Positions 23,465 to 32,762 of a DNA stretch of 64,000 bases are shown here, piece after piece. This stretch comes from Flavobacterium aestivum (GTDB lineage: Bacteria; Bacteroidota; Bacteroidia; Flavobacteriales; Flavobacteriaceae), in contig NZ_CP113977.2 of the NCBI RefSeq assembly GCF_026870175.2, forward strand, positions 434,001 through 498,000, in the 5' to 3' direction. Under the pieces are notes generated by a model, which worked only from the letters and a program-made list of their open reading frames with translations, was not told where the DNA came from and made no database searches. The translations under genes were made by a program, and so were the position numbers. Position 1 is the first letter of the stretch; every line of letters starts with the position of its first letter.

Positions 23465-24139
23465 CTATTTTATTTTAAAACGAATATACGTAATTGCTTT
23501 ATTAATTTCCAAATATTGCTTTTCGTAAAATGTCTGAAAAGCAGTAACTTCTTCTGGACTTCCTTCATTTACATACACATTATGATTTGCGTATAAAACC
23601 TCATGTCCTTCTCCATGAAGCAATCCTAATGTATAACCATGCATAAACTCGCTATCGGTCTTAAGATTTACAACACCATCCTTTTTCAATATCTTTTTAT
23701 ACAATTTCAAAAACTCAGAATTGGTCATTCTGTGTTTAGTTCTCTTGTATTTGATTTGCGGATCTGGAAAAGTAATCCAAATTTCATCAACTTCATTTTC
23801 AGCAAAAATGTGGTTGATTAATTCAATTTGAGTTCGGATGAACGCTACATTATGCAAACCTGTCTCTACCGCAGTTTTTGCACCACGCCAGAAACGAGCT
23901 CCTTTGATATCGATTCCTACAAAGTTTTTATTGGGGTATTTTTCGGCCAATCCAACAGAATACTCACCTTTACCACAACCTAATTCCAAAACCAATGGAT
24001 TTTCGTTCTTGAAAAAATCTGAATTCCATTTGCCCTTTAGCGGAAATAAATCACCTACTACTTCTTCTCTTGTTGGTTGAAAAACATTATTGAATGTTTC
24101 GTTTTCTTTGAACCTTTTTAATTTATTTTTACTTCCCAC
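23465..24139 (-). CDS. trmB: tRNA (guanine(46)-N7)-methyltransferase
   Basis: A 224-residue TrmB. SAM motif LVLELGCGKGEYSVGLAEKY (about 50-69), NFVGIDIKGARFWRGAKTA, and the family-specific IWITFPDPQIKYKRTKHRMT (about 118-137) with the catalytic Asp are all present. It methylates G46 in the variable loop of tRNAs. The gene has its own TAATTTTG promoter element 20 bases upstream. Confidence 0.97.
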   Translation of the reverse strand: MGSKNKLKRFKENETFNNVFQPTREEVVGDLFPLKGKWNSDFFKNENPLVLELGCGKGEYSVGLAEKYPNKNFVGIDIKGARFWRGAKTAVETGLHNVAFIRTQIELINHIFAENEVDEIWITFPDPQIKYKRTKHRMTNSEFLKLYKKILKKDGVVNLKTDSEFMHGYTLGLLHGEGHEVLYANHNVYVNEGSPEEVTAFQTFYEKQYLEINKAITYIRFKIK

Positions 24140-24158
24140 GATATAATTACAATTTCGG

Positions 24159-24166
24159 CAAAATTA
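24159..24166 (-). promoter_or_regulatory. -7 element for trmB
   Basis: TAATTTTG on the minus strand, 20 bases from the start codon. Confidence 0.55.
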
Positions 24167-24409
24167 AGCAATTATATAAGACCGAAAGCTTTGATAAAGA
24201 AAAAATGAAGATTTTAATCACTAACCCGTATTTTTAAGAAGAACATCTTTATCTCTATAAAAACATATTCTACCTATTTCCTCAAGTCATTTTTTTGAAC
24301 CAAAAACTGGTATCGAAAAACATTCAACCAAAGTCATTCTGCAGCAAACTTCGCCTCCTTTTACTTTTAGCTAAGAGCAAATTTGCTTACCTTTATATAA
24401 AATAATTAT

Positions 24410-26008
24410 TTGATGAAAAAAAAAGTTTTATTCATAATAATTATAGTATTGACTCTTTCGCTCATTTCTTTCTACCGTGACAGAATAGAAAATCTAACGA
24501 TTGATGGCACTTCTTTGGCTCAATCGCAACAGAATAAATCTGCATTTAATATTGATAAAACTGCCATTTCTAGTTTTTTCAAACAATATCCTTCTCTAAA
24601 AAAATACCAACCAGACGTTACTATTATATACAAAAAAAGAAATTTTAAGTCAATTTGGTATAATCGCACTGGACTTATCGAATTTGCCGATGTATTATAT
24701 ACTAAAGCAAATCTTCTCGATGAAGAAGGATTAAATTCCCGTTTGCCTTATAAAGATAAATTTGACAAGCTTCTTTATGATAAACCGATCAATAAACTTT
24801 CCCAAATCAATACCGAAATAATGTTATCTACCGTATACGTTTTTTATGCTCAAAAAGTATTTTACGGTATGGACACTAAAAAAATACAGGAAACAGGCTG
24901 GTTTATCCCAAGAAAGAATATTTCTTATGCAAATCTATTGGATTCCCTATTAGTCAATCCAGAATTGCTAAATAGAAATGAAAACCTAGTATTCGATCAA
25001 TATTACAAACTCCGGGATGTTTTAAAAAAATACCGACAAATAGAAAAAGAAGGTGGTTGGAATTACATAGATTCCATTTCCCAAGCAGAAGAATTGAAAC
25101 CAAATGACAGCTCCAAAGTCATTGGCCAAATCAGACATTGGCTCACCATTAACGGAAATTTAAAACGGGATTCCAAACTCAATATATATGATGATGAGAT
25201 GATGGCCGGCGTATTGAATTTTAAAAAAAGAAACGGCTTTAAGGTTAATTATACCATTACATATAGACACATTAGACAAATGAACATTCCTGCCGAAGAA
25301 CGCATTAAAACCATTATGATAAATATGGAACGCTGTAGATGGATTGATCCAAAATTAGCTAATGCCAACGAATATGTAATTATAAATATTCCATCCTTTA
25401 AATTAGTTTATAAAAAAAATGGTAAAAAGGAACTGGAATCGAATGTGTTTTTAGGACAAGTTATTACCGAAACCGCTGTCTTTAGTGCTAATATAAACAG
25501 TATTGTGTTTAGTCCCTACTGGAATATTCCCAAAAGCATTATTGAAAGTGAACTAAAAGTACAAATGGATAATGACAAAGATTATCTAACTAAACACAAT
25601 ATAGAATGGAACAACGGAAATGCTCGACAAAAGCCCGGAATAAATAATTCCTTGGGACTGGTTAAATTTATTTTTCCTAATCCCAATGGTATCTATCTTC
25701 ATGACACTCCAGCTCGAAATCTATTCGATATGGAATACAGAACATTTAGTCATGGCTGCATCAATGTACAAAAGGCCAAAGAATTGGCTATTGTAATTTT
25801 AAAAGATAATCCCGACTGGCCTATTGACAAGATCAACAATGCCATGAAAGGAGAAAAGGAAACCACTTGTATGCTCAAACATAAAATCCCAATTCATATT
25901 AGCTATTTTACAGCATGGGTTAATGATTCCGGGGAAATCTGTTTTTATAATGATATCTATCTAAGAGATGACCATCTAGTAGAATTACTGTTTTCAGAAG
26001 ATTCCTAA
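24410..26008 (+). CDS. L,D-transpeptidase (YcbB/LdtD type)
   Basis: A 532-residue periplasmic enzyme anchored by an N-terminal helix (VLFIIIIVLTLSLISFY). The central region carries a helical peptidoglycan-binding-like section, and the YkuD catalytic domain lies at about 320-480 with IYLHDTP and FSHGCINV, where Cys is the nucleophile. It makes 3-3 crosslinks or attaches proteins to peptidoglycan. A second, homologous gene lies at 30286. The ATG at 24413 is an equally good start. Confidence 0.92.
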   Translation: MMKKKVLFIIIIVLTLSLISFYRDRIENLTIDGTSLAQSQQNKSAFNIDKTAISSFFKQYPSLKKYQPDVTIIYKKRNFKSIWYNRTGLIEFADVLYTKANLLDEEGLNSRLPYKDKFDKLLYDKPINKLSQINTEIMLSTVYVFYAQKVFYGMDTKKIQETGWFIPRKNISYANLLDSLLVNPELLNRNENLVFDQYYKLRDVLKKYRQIEKEGGWNYIDSISQAEELKPNDSSKVIGQIRHWLTINGNLKRDSKLNIYDDEMMAGVLNFKKRNGFKVNYTITYRHIRQMNIPAEERIKTIMINMERCRWIDPKLANANEYVIINIPSFKLVYKKNGKKELESNVFLGQVITETAVFSANINSIVFSPYWNIPKSIIESELKVQMDNDKDYLTKHNIEWNNGNARQKPGINNSLGLVKFIFPNPNGIYLHDTPARNLFDMEYRTFSHGCINVQKAKELAIVILKDNPDWPIDKINNAMKGEKETTCMLKHKIPIHISYFTAWVNDSGEICFYNDIYLRDDHLVELLFSEDS

Positions 26009-26016
26009 TATCATTC

Positions 26017-26526
26017 TTATTTCTTCGCCTGAAGGTTTTTTATCACGACATCCTCTATCCCTTCTTTAATTTTCACTACTGCATTTGTATTGTCATTTGG
26101 AACCGTCATGGACAAAACATAGTGTTTAATTTTCCATTCCTTACCGATCTTTACAAGCACACCAGAACCTCTACAAATTTTCATCTGTGTATTTAACAGC
26201 TCGTCGAACCAAGCCAACTTACCCGATTTATCAAAATAAATATGACGTTCCAATGCTGTAAAATTCCAGGCTCTCCCCCTGTCAAAATAAGGTTTTGCAA
26301 AAGCCTTAAAAGCATTCATATCCCAATTTTCTGTTGGATCTGTTCCTATGTAAATCGCATCATCCGTCAACGTTCCAAAATAAGCATTAAAATTCGCTTC
26401 AGCTGCAGCTTTGTGCCATGCATCGAGAGTTTTATTAATCTCTTGTTTTTCATCCAATTCATTATAACGCAAAGAGTCAAAACTAACTAATGCCAATACC
26501 GCTAAGCTTAAAAAAAGTGTTTTCAT
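26017..26526 (-). CDS. Secreted SnoaL/NTF2-like protein
   Basis: A 169-residue protein with a signal peptide (MKTLFLSLAVLALVSFDS) and one NTF2-like domain: INKTLDAWHKAAAEANFNAY, FGTLTDDAIYIGTDPTENW and GKEWKIKHYVLSMTVPN match the DUF4440/SnoaL_3 family. These small cone-shaped domains bind or isomerise small molecules; no specific function can be given. Converges on the L,D-transpeptidase gene with an 8-base gap. Confidence 0.83.
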   Translation of the reverse strand: MKTLFLSLAVLALVSFDSLRYNELDEKQEINKTLDAWHKAAAEANFNAYFGTLTDDAIYIGTDPTENWDMNAFKAFAKPYFDRGRAWNFTALERHIYFDKSGKLAWFDELLNTQMKICRGSGVLVKIGKEWKIKHYVLSMTVPNDNTNAVVKIKEGIEDVVIKNLQAKK

Positions 26527-26671
26527 ATGTTGATATTTATTATTTTTTATAGGTCATATGTAATTCGCATATCATCATTGGTGTTTGCGACCAATTTACG
26601 GTCACGCTCATTTCATATGAAGTTTATATTTATTTTTTTGATTTTATTTCTATTCAAAATGTTAAGTGAAT

Positions 26672-29152
26672 CTATTTACTAGCCGTTGATTTATTTTTAT
26701 CTGACAGACTTCCCATTTTTATTTTCATTTCACCATCCTTGCCATCTACAACCAACAAATGCAGAACAATTCCTTTGTATCGCAATGCATCTCTTTTGGC
26801 CTTATCCTTAATTCCTGCATCATCTTTTGGGTTTCTCAACGGAATCGTCAACCCTAATTTAGTACCTTTTTTAAAGGAATAAATCCCCTCAACATCAAAA
26901 TTCAGTACATTCGAACTCACTTTGAAATAATCAATATTGACCAAACTACCGCTCATATTCAATCGTCCCGACAAATCATTAAAAACAATATGCCTTACAT
27001 CCCTATTAGGAAAAGCATATTTCCCAACCTTCATTATGGGTTTAAAATCGGTTAGTGACCCATTTTTAATATCATATTGCAGATTCCCTTTGGCAGAATC
27101 ATCAACCAAATCACCACTTTGAGTCATTTTTATCGATAAATCAGCCTTTGCTGAAAGATTCCCCTTTATGTTTTGAGGCTGAAAGGATTTAATCCCAAAA
27201 TTTTTAAAAGAAGTCAAAAATTGAGGGATATCAACTGTTGCAATATTCACATTAGTTTTTACATCAAATAAATTCCCCTGAGGAATTAGCTGAGAAGCAA
27301 ACGTAATTTTTCCTCCACAGGTTTCAATCATACCCTGTTTGATATAAAAGCGTCTGTTATTGGCCAAAATATTAATTTTGGCATTTCTGGCAGTCAAATT
27401 AGAATACACCATCTTTTCCAGATTCAAATTTATCACCACTTGGCATTTTTCAACAAGTGCTATTCTTTTTTTAGTATCTACTTTTTTAACTTCTTTTTGA
27501 GACTCTTTCTTATTTTCACTATGGGTTAAAACCCCCATAAATTTTTTCACATCCATAAAAGGACTATTGATATTCAGGACTGCTACCATTTTTTCTGGAT
27601 CATCATAGTAGAGATTAAGAAAATTATCAATTTTCCCATCAAGAAAAACTATATTCTTATCCCTTTGGTACTTAATATTTCTAATAAATAATGCCTCATC
27701 GGTAAAATCAAGAAGAATATTGGTTTGAAAACTAAGGTTCTTAGATCTAAGAAGCATATTGGCCTTTTCTATGTTTACTTTTCCAGTAAAACGAGGTTTT
27801 GAAATTCGTAATGCCACAATATCTACATTGAATTTAAAATCTACATTGGCCGTTCCGCCATTAAATTTTATAAAATCATCCCCAAAAATATTGCCTAATT
27901 TTTCTACATCAAATTTAGAATGCAAATTCCCTGTTGCTACCGGCTTCTCTAAATTATTAATTGCCGCTGCTGGAATTTCTATTGGTATCCCTTTGTAATT
28001 TCCAGTAAAATTTTTGACAATAACTGCCGAGTTGATATCATTATACCCCAAACCATTTTTAAAATTATTGGTATACCTCCCTTCAAAACTACAATCTTTG
28101 GTTTCCCCTTCTGAAGATACCAATACATTATCTTTGATTTGAGCATCTACAATTATTTCAGGATCACCTACTGCATTCATATCTCCTTTGATGCTGCATT
28201 GTGCGTCTAAGGGTTTGGTTATGTTAAAATGATTTAGAATCTTGAAAATGTGAGGATCCAACAAATGTGCAGCATTCAACCACAGGATATGGGTTTTTAT
28301 ATTAATATCCATCATCGGATGATCCTTGTCTAAACCAAAACTCGCTTTGATGTCAAAATCATCATCTCCTATTCCTAGTTTTTCTGTAAGTACATCTATT
28401 TTATTTTTGGTTTTGGAGAATTGAACCGCCAGTTTTCCTTTTACCCTTTTGTCTTTTATGAAACTACCTTTTTTGGTATTAAAAGCCATGCTCTTAGCAA
28501 AAACATCCAGATACAAATCCGTATCCCAGCCATCGTCATTATAATTTATTTTACATCTTAAAGAGTTTACTTCAAAATGAAACAATTTATTCCTTTGCAG
28601 ATTTTGGGAGATAAAAACAACATCCTTAAAATCAACCTCCCCGATTTCAGTTTCTGTTTTACTTTTTGGTTCGTTAGTTTTTGGCTTTGGCTTGAAAATA
28701 TTAGAATTGGAAACTCCGTTTTGATCCTTAAACAAATCAATTTTGGTATCTATCAATACGACCTTTTCTATATCGACTTTTTTATGTAATAAACTCAATA
28801 CATTCAAACGCACTTCGATTTCGGCTGCTTTAAGCACACTTCTTTTATGAATAGCATATAAACTATCCCGAAGTTCTACTTTATTCAACACCACCGTGAA
28901 ATTTGGAAAACCAATTAAGAATTTATACCCTACATCACCAATACTGGCATGACCCGAAATATTATCATTGATTTTCTGATTGATTTCGGTCATTATTGTT
29001 GCTTTATTTTGATTAAAATAAATCCTCAACCCAATAAAAAAAATAAGTATTATCCCCAAAAAGCCAATAATAAAAAAACCGATTCTTTTTAAGATTTTTC
29101 TAAATCGATTTGTTTTCACTAATGCTTTCCCTTTTTCTATAATTTGATGCAT
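26672..29152 (-). CDS. AsmA family outer-envelope biogenesis protein
   Basis: An 826-residue protein with one N-terminal membrane helix (ILKRIGFFIIGFLGIILIFF, about 19-40) and a very long periplasmic beta-rich region. The start resembles AsmA domains, and the C-terminal part (KADLSIKMTQSGDLVDDSAK, then GNLQYDIKNGSLTDFKPIMK) is the AsmA_2 region. AsmA/TamB-like proteins bridge the envelope and are linked to phospholipid transport and outer membrane assembly. No partner gene is adjacent. Confidence 0.87.
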   Translation of the reverse strand: MHQIIEKGKALVKTNRFRKILKRIGFFIIGFLGIILIFFIGLRIYFNQNKATIMTEINQKINDNISGHASIGDVGYKFLIGFPNFTVVLNKVELRDSLYAIHKRSVLKAAEIEVRLNVLSLLHKKVDIEKVVLIDTKIDLFKDQNGVSNSNIFKPKPKTNEPKSKTETEIGEVDFKDVVFISQNLQRNKLFHFEVNSLRCKINYNDDGWDTDLYLDVFAKSMAFNTKKGSFIKDKRVKGKLAVQFSKTKNKIDVLTEKLGIGDDDFDIKASFGLDKDHPMMDINIKTHILWLNAAHLLDPHIFKILNHFNITKPLDAQCSIKGDMNAVGDPEIIVDAQIKDNVLVSSEGETKDCSFEGRYTNNFKNGLGYNDINSAVIVKNFTGNYKGIPIEIPAAAINNLEKPVATGNLHSKFDVEKLGNIFGDDFIKFNGGTANVDFKFNVDIVALRISKPRFTGKVNIEKANMLLRSKNLSFQTNILLDFTDEALFIRNIKYQRDKNIVFLDGKIDNFLNLYYDDPEKMVAVLNINSPFMDVKKFMGVLTHSENKKESQKEVKKVDTKKRIALVEKCQVVINLNLEKMVYSNLTARNAKINILANNRRFYIKQGMIETCGGKITFASQLIPQGNLFDVKTNVNIATVDIPQFLTSFKNFGIKSFQPQNIKGNLSAKADLSIKMTQSGDLVDDSAKGNLQYDIKNGSLTDFKPIMKVGKYAFPNRDVRHIVFNDLSGRLNMSGSLVNIDYFKVSSNVLNFDVEGIYSFKKGTKLGLTIPLRNPKDDAGIKDKAKRDALRYKGIVLHLLVVDGKDGEMKIKMGSLSDKNKSTASK

Positions 29153-29473
29153 GCCTATTAAATTTTTAGTTCATAAAAAGCACAAAGAGTGAAAAACTAT
29201 TTTTTCACAGTAGTAATTCCTTAATTATCATAAAGAATAATAAAACACCTGATAACCAAAGTTAATGCAATAAATTTCAATTTTCATTGATTTCTCATGA
29301 AAAATCTTAACAATTAATATCAATAAATTCAAAACTCAAATGACCGTTTTGTTTATATCAAAACCCCTTTTTACTACTATTTTATTTTAAATACACAGAT
29401 GTATATTAAAATTTATAGTACTTTTGGAATTAATAAACCCTACAAATGGGTTGTTAATTTAAAAATAAAAACT

Positions 29474-30037
29474 ATGCGATCATTAAAAATTTTACTATTA
29501 AGTGCTTTTATAGTATTAATATCTAATGCTGCTTCAGCGCAAGCATTCGGAGTTAGAGCTGGGGTTAATATATCAACTATAAGTGGTGATTACTACAACT
29601 CAACTACCCAAACTGGTTATTATGCAGGTATCTATAAAGAAATTCCTTTAGTAAAAAGTTTACTTTTTATACAACCTGAGATACAATATTCTAGTCAAGG
29701 TTTCAGCAACAACATAGGTGATTACAAGATTGACTATATCACTGTACCTGTATTGGCTAAGATATATGCTGTAAAATTATTGAGTTTTGAAACAGGACCT
29801 CAATTTGGTTTTAAAATAGGTGATAAATCAGACCCTAACTCTCCACTTATTAATCCTGACTTTGATTATGAAACTTTTGATCCAGCTTGGGCATTTGGAA
29901 CATCATTAAATTTACCATTCGGATTATCAATCAACGGTCGTTTCATTACTAGTTTTAATAGCGTATTCAAAGAAGGTAATTACAACAGTCAAGGAAAGAA
30001 TCAAGTTTTCCAAATAGGAGCTGCTTTCCAATTCTAA
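29474..30037 (+). CDS. Outer-membrane beta-barrel protein (PorT-like)
   Basis: A 187-residue protein from the ATG at 29474, where the signal peptide MRSLKILLLSAFIVLISNAA ending SAQA begins; an upstream in-frame ATG at 29399 would put 25 extra residues before it. The mature part is about eight amphipathic strands (FGVRAGVNISTISGDYY, IQPEIQYSSQGF, KIDYITVPVLAKIYA) ending in Phe, the outer-membrane barrel signature of the OMP_b-brl_2 family. Function unknown; closed by a strong terminator. Confidence 0.87.
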   Translation: MRSLKILLLSAFIVLISNAASAQAFGVRAGVNISTISGDYYNSTTQTGYYAGIYKEIPLVKSLLFIQPEIQYSSQGFSNNIGDYKIDYITVPVLAKIYAVKLLSFETGPQFGFKIGDKSDPNSPLINPDFDYETFDPAWAFGTSLNLPFGLSINGRFITSFNSVFKEGNYNSQGKNQVFQIGAAFQF

Positions 30038-30063
30038 GAAAGCATTCTACATTACATACTTCT

Positions 30064-30105
30064 AAAAAAGTTGTCTTAGAGTTCGATCTTTAAGACAACT
30101 TTTTT
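30064..30105 (+). terminator. Terminator after the beta-barrel gene
   Basis: Fifteen-base perfect stem AAAAAAGTTGTCTTA / TAAGACAACTTTTTT with a 12-base loop. Confidence 0.88.
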
Positions 30106-30285
30106 AGTATACAAAGCATTTATTATGATCTCAATACTACGTTTATTTTTGTAATTTTATATTCGTAGCTGAATAAAAACTAATTATAAAATCATTACAA
30201 TTTCATAATTAAAAAAAGTAATGAGAAATGGCAATACCTATCAAAATAGTCATAGGAGTTCCATAAAACAAATATTACCTTAGAT

Positions 30286-31863
30286 ATGAAAAAATTTTTA
30301 TTATCCCTCATTATAATTAGTTTTGGCTTTTCTTTTTTCATCATTTCCTGTGAACAAAAAAACACTAAGCGTTCTGAACCAAAGGCAGCCAAAATCAATC
30401 TAGGCCCCACTTTTGACAGCACCCTTGTTCGTCCTTTTTTTAAAAAATATCCTGAATTACAAGAATACCAAAAAGAAGTAACTCAATTGTACCTTAAGCG
30501 GGACTATCAATACATTTGGTATGACAAGAAAGGTATACTTGAAGTAGGGCATTTGCTGTATAATAAAATAAACCATTTAGAAGAGGAAGGGGTTAAAACC
30601 ACTATTCCTTACAAAAAAAAATTGAATGCTATTTTTCAGAATTCGGCAGCATTTTCAAAGCCGGATGCTACGGATGAATTATTCATGTCTTCTTATTATT
30701 TTCTATACGTCCATAAAGTTCTAAAAGGGCTAGACACAAAAAAGACTATCGAACTGGGTTGGTTTTTACCTCGAAAAAAACTATCCTATGTTAATTATCT
30801 AGACTCTATAATTGCCAATCCTTCTTTGATTGAAAAGAACGAAAAAGAAGTGTTTGGTCAATATTACAGCTTAAAAGATGTACTTCAAAAATATAAAAAA
30901 ATAGCAAAAGACAACCCTTGGGATCCTATCGAGACCGACACTAGTTTCGTTGCTTTTAAGCCTGGAGATTCTTCCCAAACTATTGCCCAAATAAGACACC
31001 GTTTGTTTATTTTGGGTGATTTGACTAACGATTCTAAAAGTAGCACCTATGACGACTCCCTTATTACCGGAATTTTGAAATACAAAAAGCGTATGGGTAG
31101 CCTCAAGAGCAATCATATTACAAAAAAAACTATCGCATCTTTGAACATTCCTATTGTAGACCGTATCAAAACCATTATGGTCAATATGGAACGTTGTCGC
31201 TGGATAACTGCAGACATTGCAGCATCTAAAGAGTTAATAGTAGTAAACATCCCTTCGTATGAGCTGACTTATTTTAAAGATGGAAAAACCGTTTTGACAT
31301 CGAATGTTGTAGTAGGGAAAGACTTGAATAAAACCGCGATTTTTAGCGCCAATATGCGGTATATTGTTTTTAGTCCGTATTGGAATGTACCTCGAAGCAT
31401 TGTCAAAAAAGAAATCGAGCCAGGCATAGCCGAAAACAAAAATTATCTTGCTCAACATAACATGGAACGAATTAACGGTGCTATAAGACAAAAGCCTGGG
31501 CCAAAAAATTCGTTGGGATTAGTGAAATTTTTATTCCCTAACCCCTATTCTATCTATTTGCACGATACGCCTTCTAAAGAATTATTTAACAGAGAAAAAA
31601 GAGCTTTTAGCCATGGATGCATTCGTATTGCCAAACCAAAAGAATTGGCAATGGAAATTCTAAAAGACGAGCCAATTTGGACACCCGAAAAAATAGACTC
31701 TGCCATGAATAAGGATAAAGAAGTTTGGCACACACTAAAGAACAAAATTCCAGTGTTTATTGGTTATTTTACAGCTTGGGTAGATGCAGATGGTGTGATT
31801 CATTTTTATGATGATGTGTACCAAAGAGACGAACAACTAGCCACTTTGTTGTTTGATGAATAA
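30286..31863 (+). CDS. L,D-transpeptidase lipoprotein, paralogue
   Basis: A 525-residue homologue of the enzyme at 24410. It begins with a lipoprotein signal (SFGFSFFIISC at about 12-22), so it is lipid-anchored, whereas the paralogue has a membrane helix. The YkuD domain contains IYLHDTP and FSHGCIRIA with the catalytic Cys. The two proteins align along nearly their full length (for example VDRIKTIMVNMERCRWI against EERIKTIMINMERCRWI), pointing to a local duplication with differing membrane anchors. Confidence 0.92.
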   Translation: MKKFLLSLIIISFGFSFFIISCEQKNTKRSEPKAAKINLGPTFDSTLVRPFFKKYPELQEYQKEVTQLYLKRDYQYIWYDKKGILEVGHLLYNKINHLEEEGVKTTIPYKKKLNAIFQNSAAFSKPDATDELFMSSYYFLYVHKVLKGLDTKKTIELGWFLPRKKLSYVNYLDSIIANPSLIEKNEKEVFGQYYSLKDVLQKYKKIAKDNPWDPIETDTSFVAFKPGDSSQTIAQIRHRLFILGDLTNDSKSSTYDDSLITGILKYKKRMGSLKSNHITKKTIASLNIPIVDRIKTIMVNMERCRWITADIAASKELIVVNIPSYELTYFKDGKTVLTSNVVVGKDLNKTAIFSANMRYIVFSPYWNVPRSIVKKEIEPGIAENKNYLAQHNMERINGAIRQKPGPKNSLGLVKFLFPNPYSIYLHDTPSKELFNREKRAFSHGCIRIAKPKELAMEILKDEPIWTPEKIDSAMNKDKEVWHTLKNKIPVFIGYFTAWVDADGVIHFYDDVYQRDEQLATLLFDE

Positions 31864-32040
31864 CTTCTTATGACTATCCGTGACTATAATTTTCTACACA
31901 AATTTGAAGAAAATGGAGACTTTGACAACTGATAGCTAACTTGAATGCATTGTCAGTTGAACGCAGATGATACAGATTAGCTAAAGCTAAAGCGCAGAAA
32001 AAAACTGATTTTCAATAATATCAAAAAGAGTTAGATAGAA

Positions 32041-32112
32041 TTAAAAAGATTTCCGCAGATTAGAGAAAAGTGAATTAGATTTATTGAATAAAATCTGCGG
32101 AAATCTTTTTAA
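32041..32112. repeat. Long inverted repeat
   Basis: 21-base perfect arms (32041-32061 and 32092-32112; TTAAAAAGATTTCCGCAGAT and its complement) with a 30-base AT-rich loop. It sits in a 330-base gene-free spacer between an L,D-transpeptidase and the hibernation factor gene. Nearby (31961-32000) are related fragments such as AACGCAGATGATACAGATTA. This looks like a dispersed palindromic repeat. Confidence 0.7.
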
Positions 32113-32128
32113 TCTGTGGCAAAAATAA

Positions 32129-32160
32129 AGAGAGGCTGTCTTTTTGGGACAGCCTCTCTT
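32129..32160 (-). terminator. Terminator of the hibernation factor gene
   Basis: Twelve-base perfect stem AGAGAGGCTGTC / GACAGCCTCTCT with a 7-base loop, followed on the minus strand by TTTATTTTTG. Confidence 0.8.
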
Positions 32161-32193
32161 GTTATATATACTTCGCTAATTTGCATTGTTGTT

Positions 32194-32508
32194 TTAATAT
32201 GCTTTCTGTTTTTCGAACGCAGTAGTCAACGTTTTTTTAATTTTATCCAAAGCTCCATTAAATGCTTTTTCGATTGTTTCGGCATGTTCTGTCACCGCTA
32301 TAGGCTGCATGTTGGCTGGTCTGGCTTCGATAACACAACGTTTATCATTCAATCCGAATTTTGCACTATTCTCGTCTCCAAAATGCACTTCTATACGGGT
32401 AACTCTATCATCAAAACGGGATAATACTCTTTGTGTTTCACTTGAAAAATAAGCATCAAGTCTTTCGCTACCTTCTACATTCTTGTCTGTGTTGATTTGT
32501 ACTTTCAT
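32194..32508 (-). CDS. hpf: Ribosome hibernation promoting factor (HPF/RaiA family)
   Basis: A 104-residue protein from the ATG at 32506-32508 (MKVQINTDKNVEGSERLDAY). The sequence VTRIEVHFGDENSAKFGLND and KRCVIEARPANMQPIAVTEH fits the short HPF/YfiA family, which binds the 30S decoding site and inactivates ribosomes in stationary phase. A longer reading frame to 32547 is rejected because the promoter element TAAATTTG lies within it. Confidence 0.9.
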   Translation of the reverse strand: MKVQINTDKNVEGSERLDAYFSSETQRVLSRFDDRVTRIEVHFGDENSAKFGLNDKRCVIEARPANMQPIAVTEHAETIEKAFNGALDKIKKTLTTAFEKQKAY

Positions 32509-32534
32509 AATAGTATTGATTTTTTGATATATCT

Positions 32535-32542
32535 CAAATTTA
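32535..32542 (-). promoter_or_regulatory. -7 element for hpf
   Basis: TAAATTTG on the minus strand, 27 bases upstream of the chosen ATG. Confidence 0.6.
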
Positions 32543-32762
32543 AACATTTTTCCCTAGAGTTCCTCCTTTTTAGTAAAACATTATGAAAGAATATAGCTAT
32601 TTTTAAGAACTTCCACAGAAGTGATTGAAGACGAAAAGGATACTATTATTTTTGTCTTAAAGCGATTTCTTGTTAGATTATGACAATACAATTTTCTAGA
32701 TTTTTTTCTATTTCGTGGCTCCAAATATTTATTTACCTCAACATCAAGTCGACGGTTTAATT

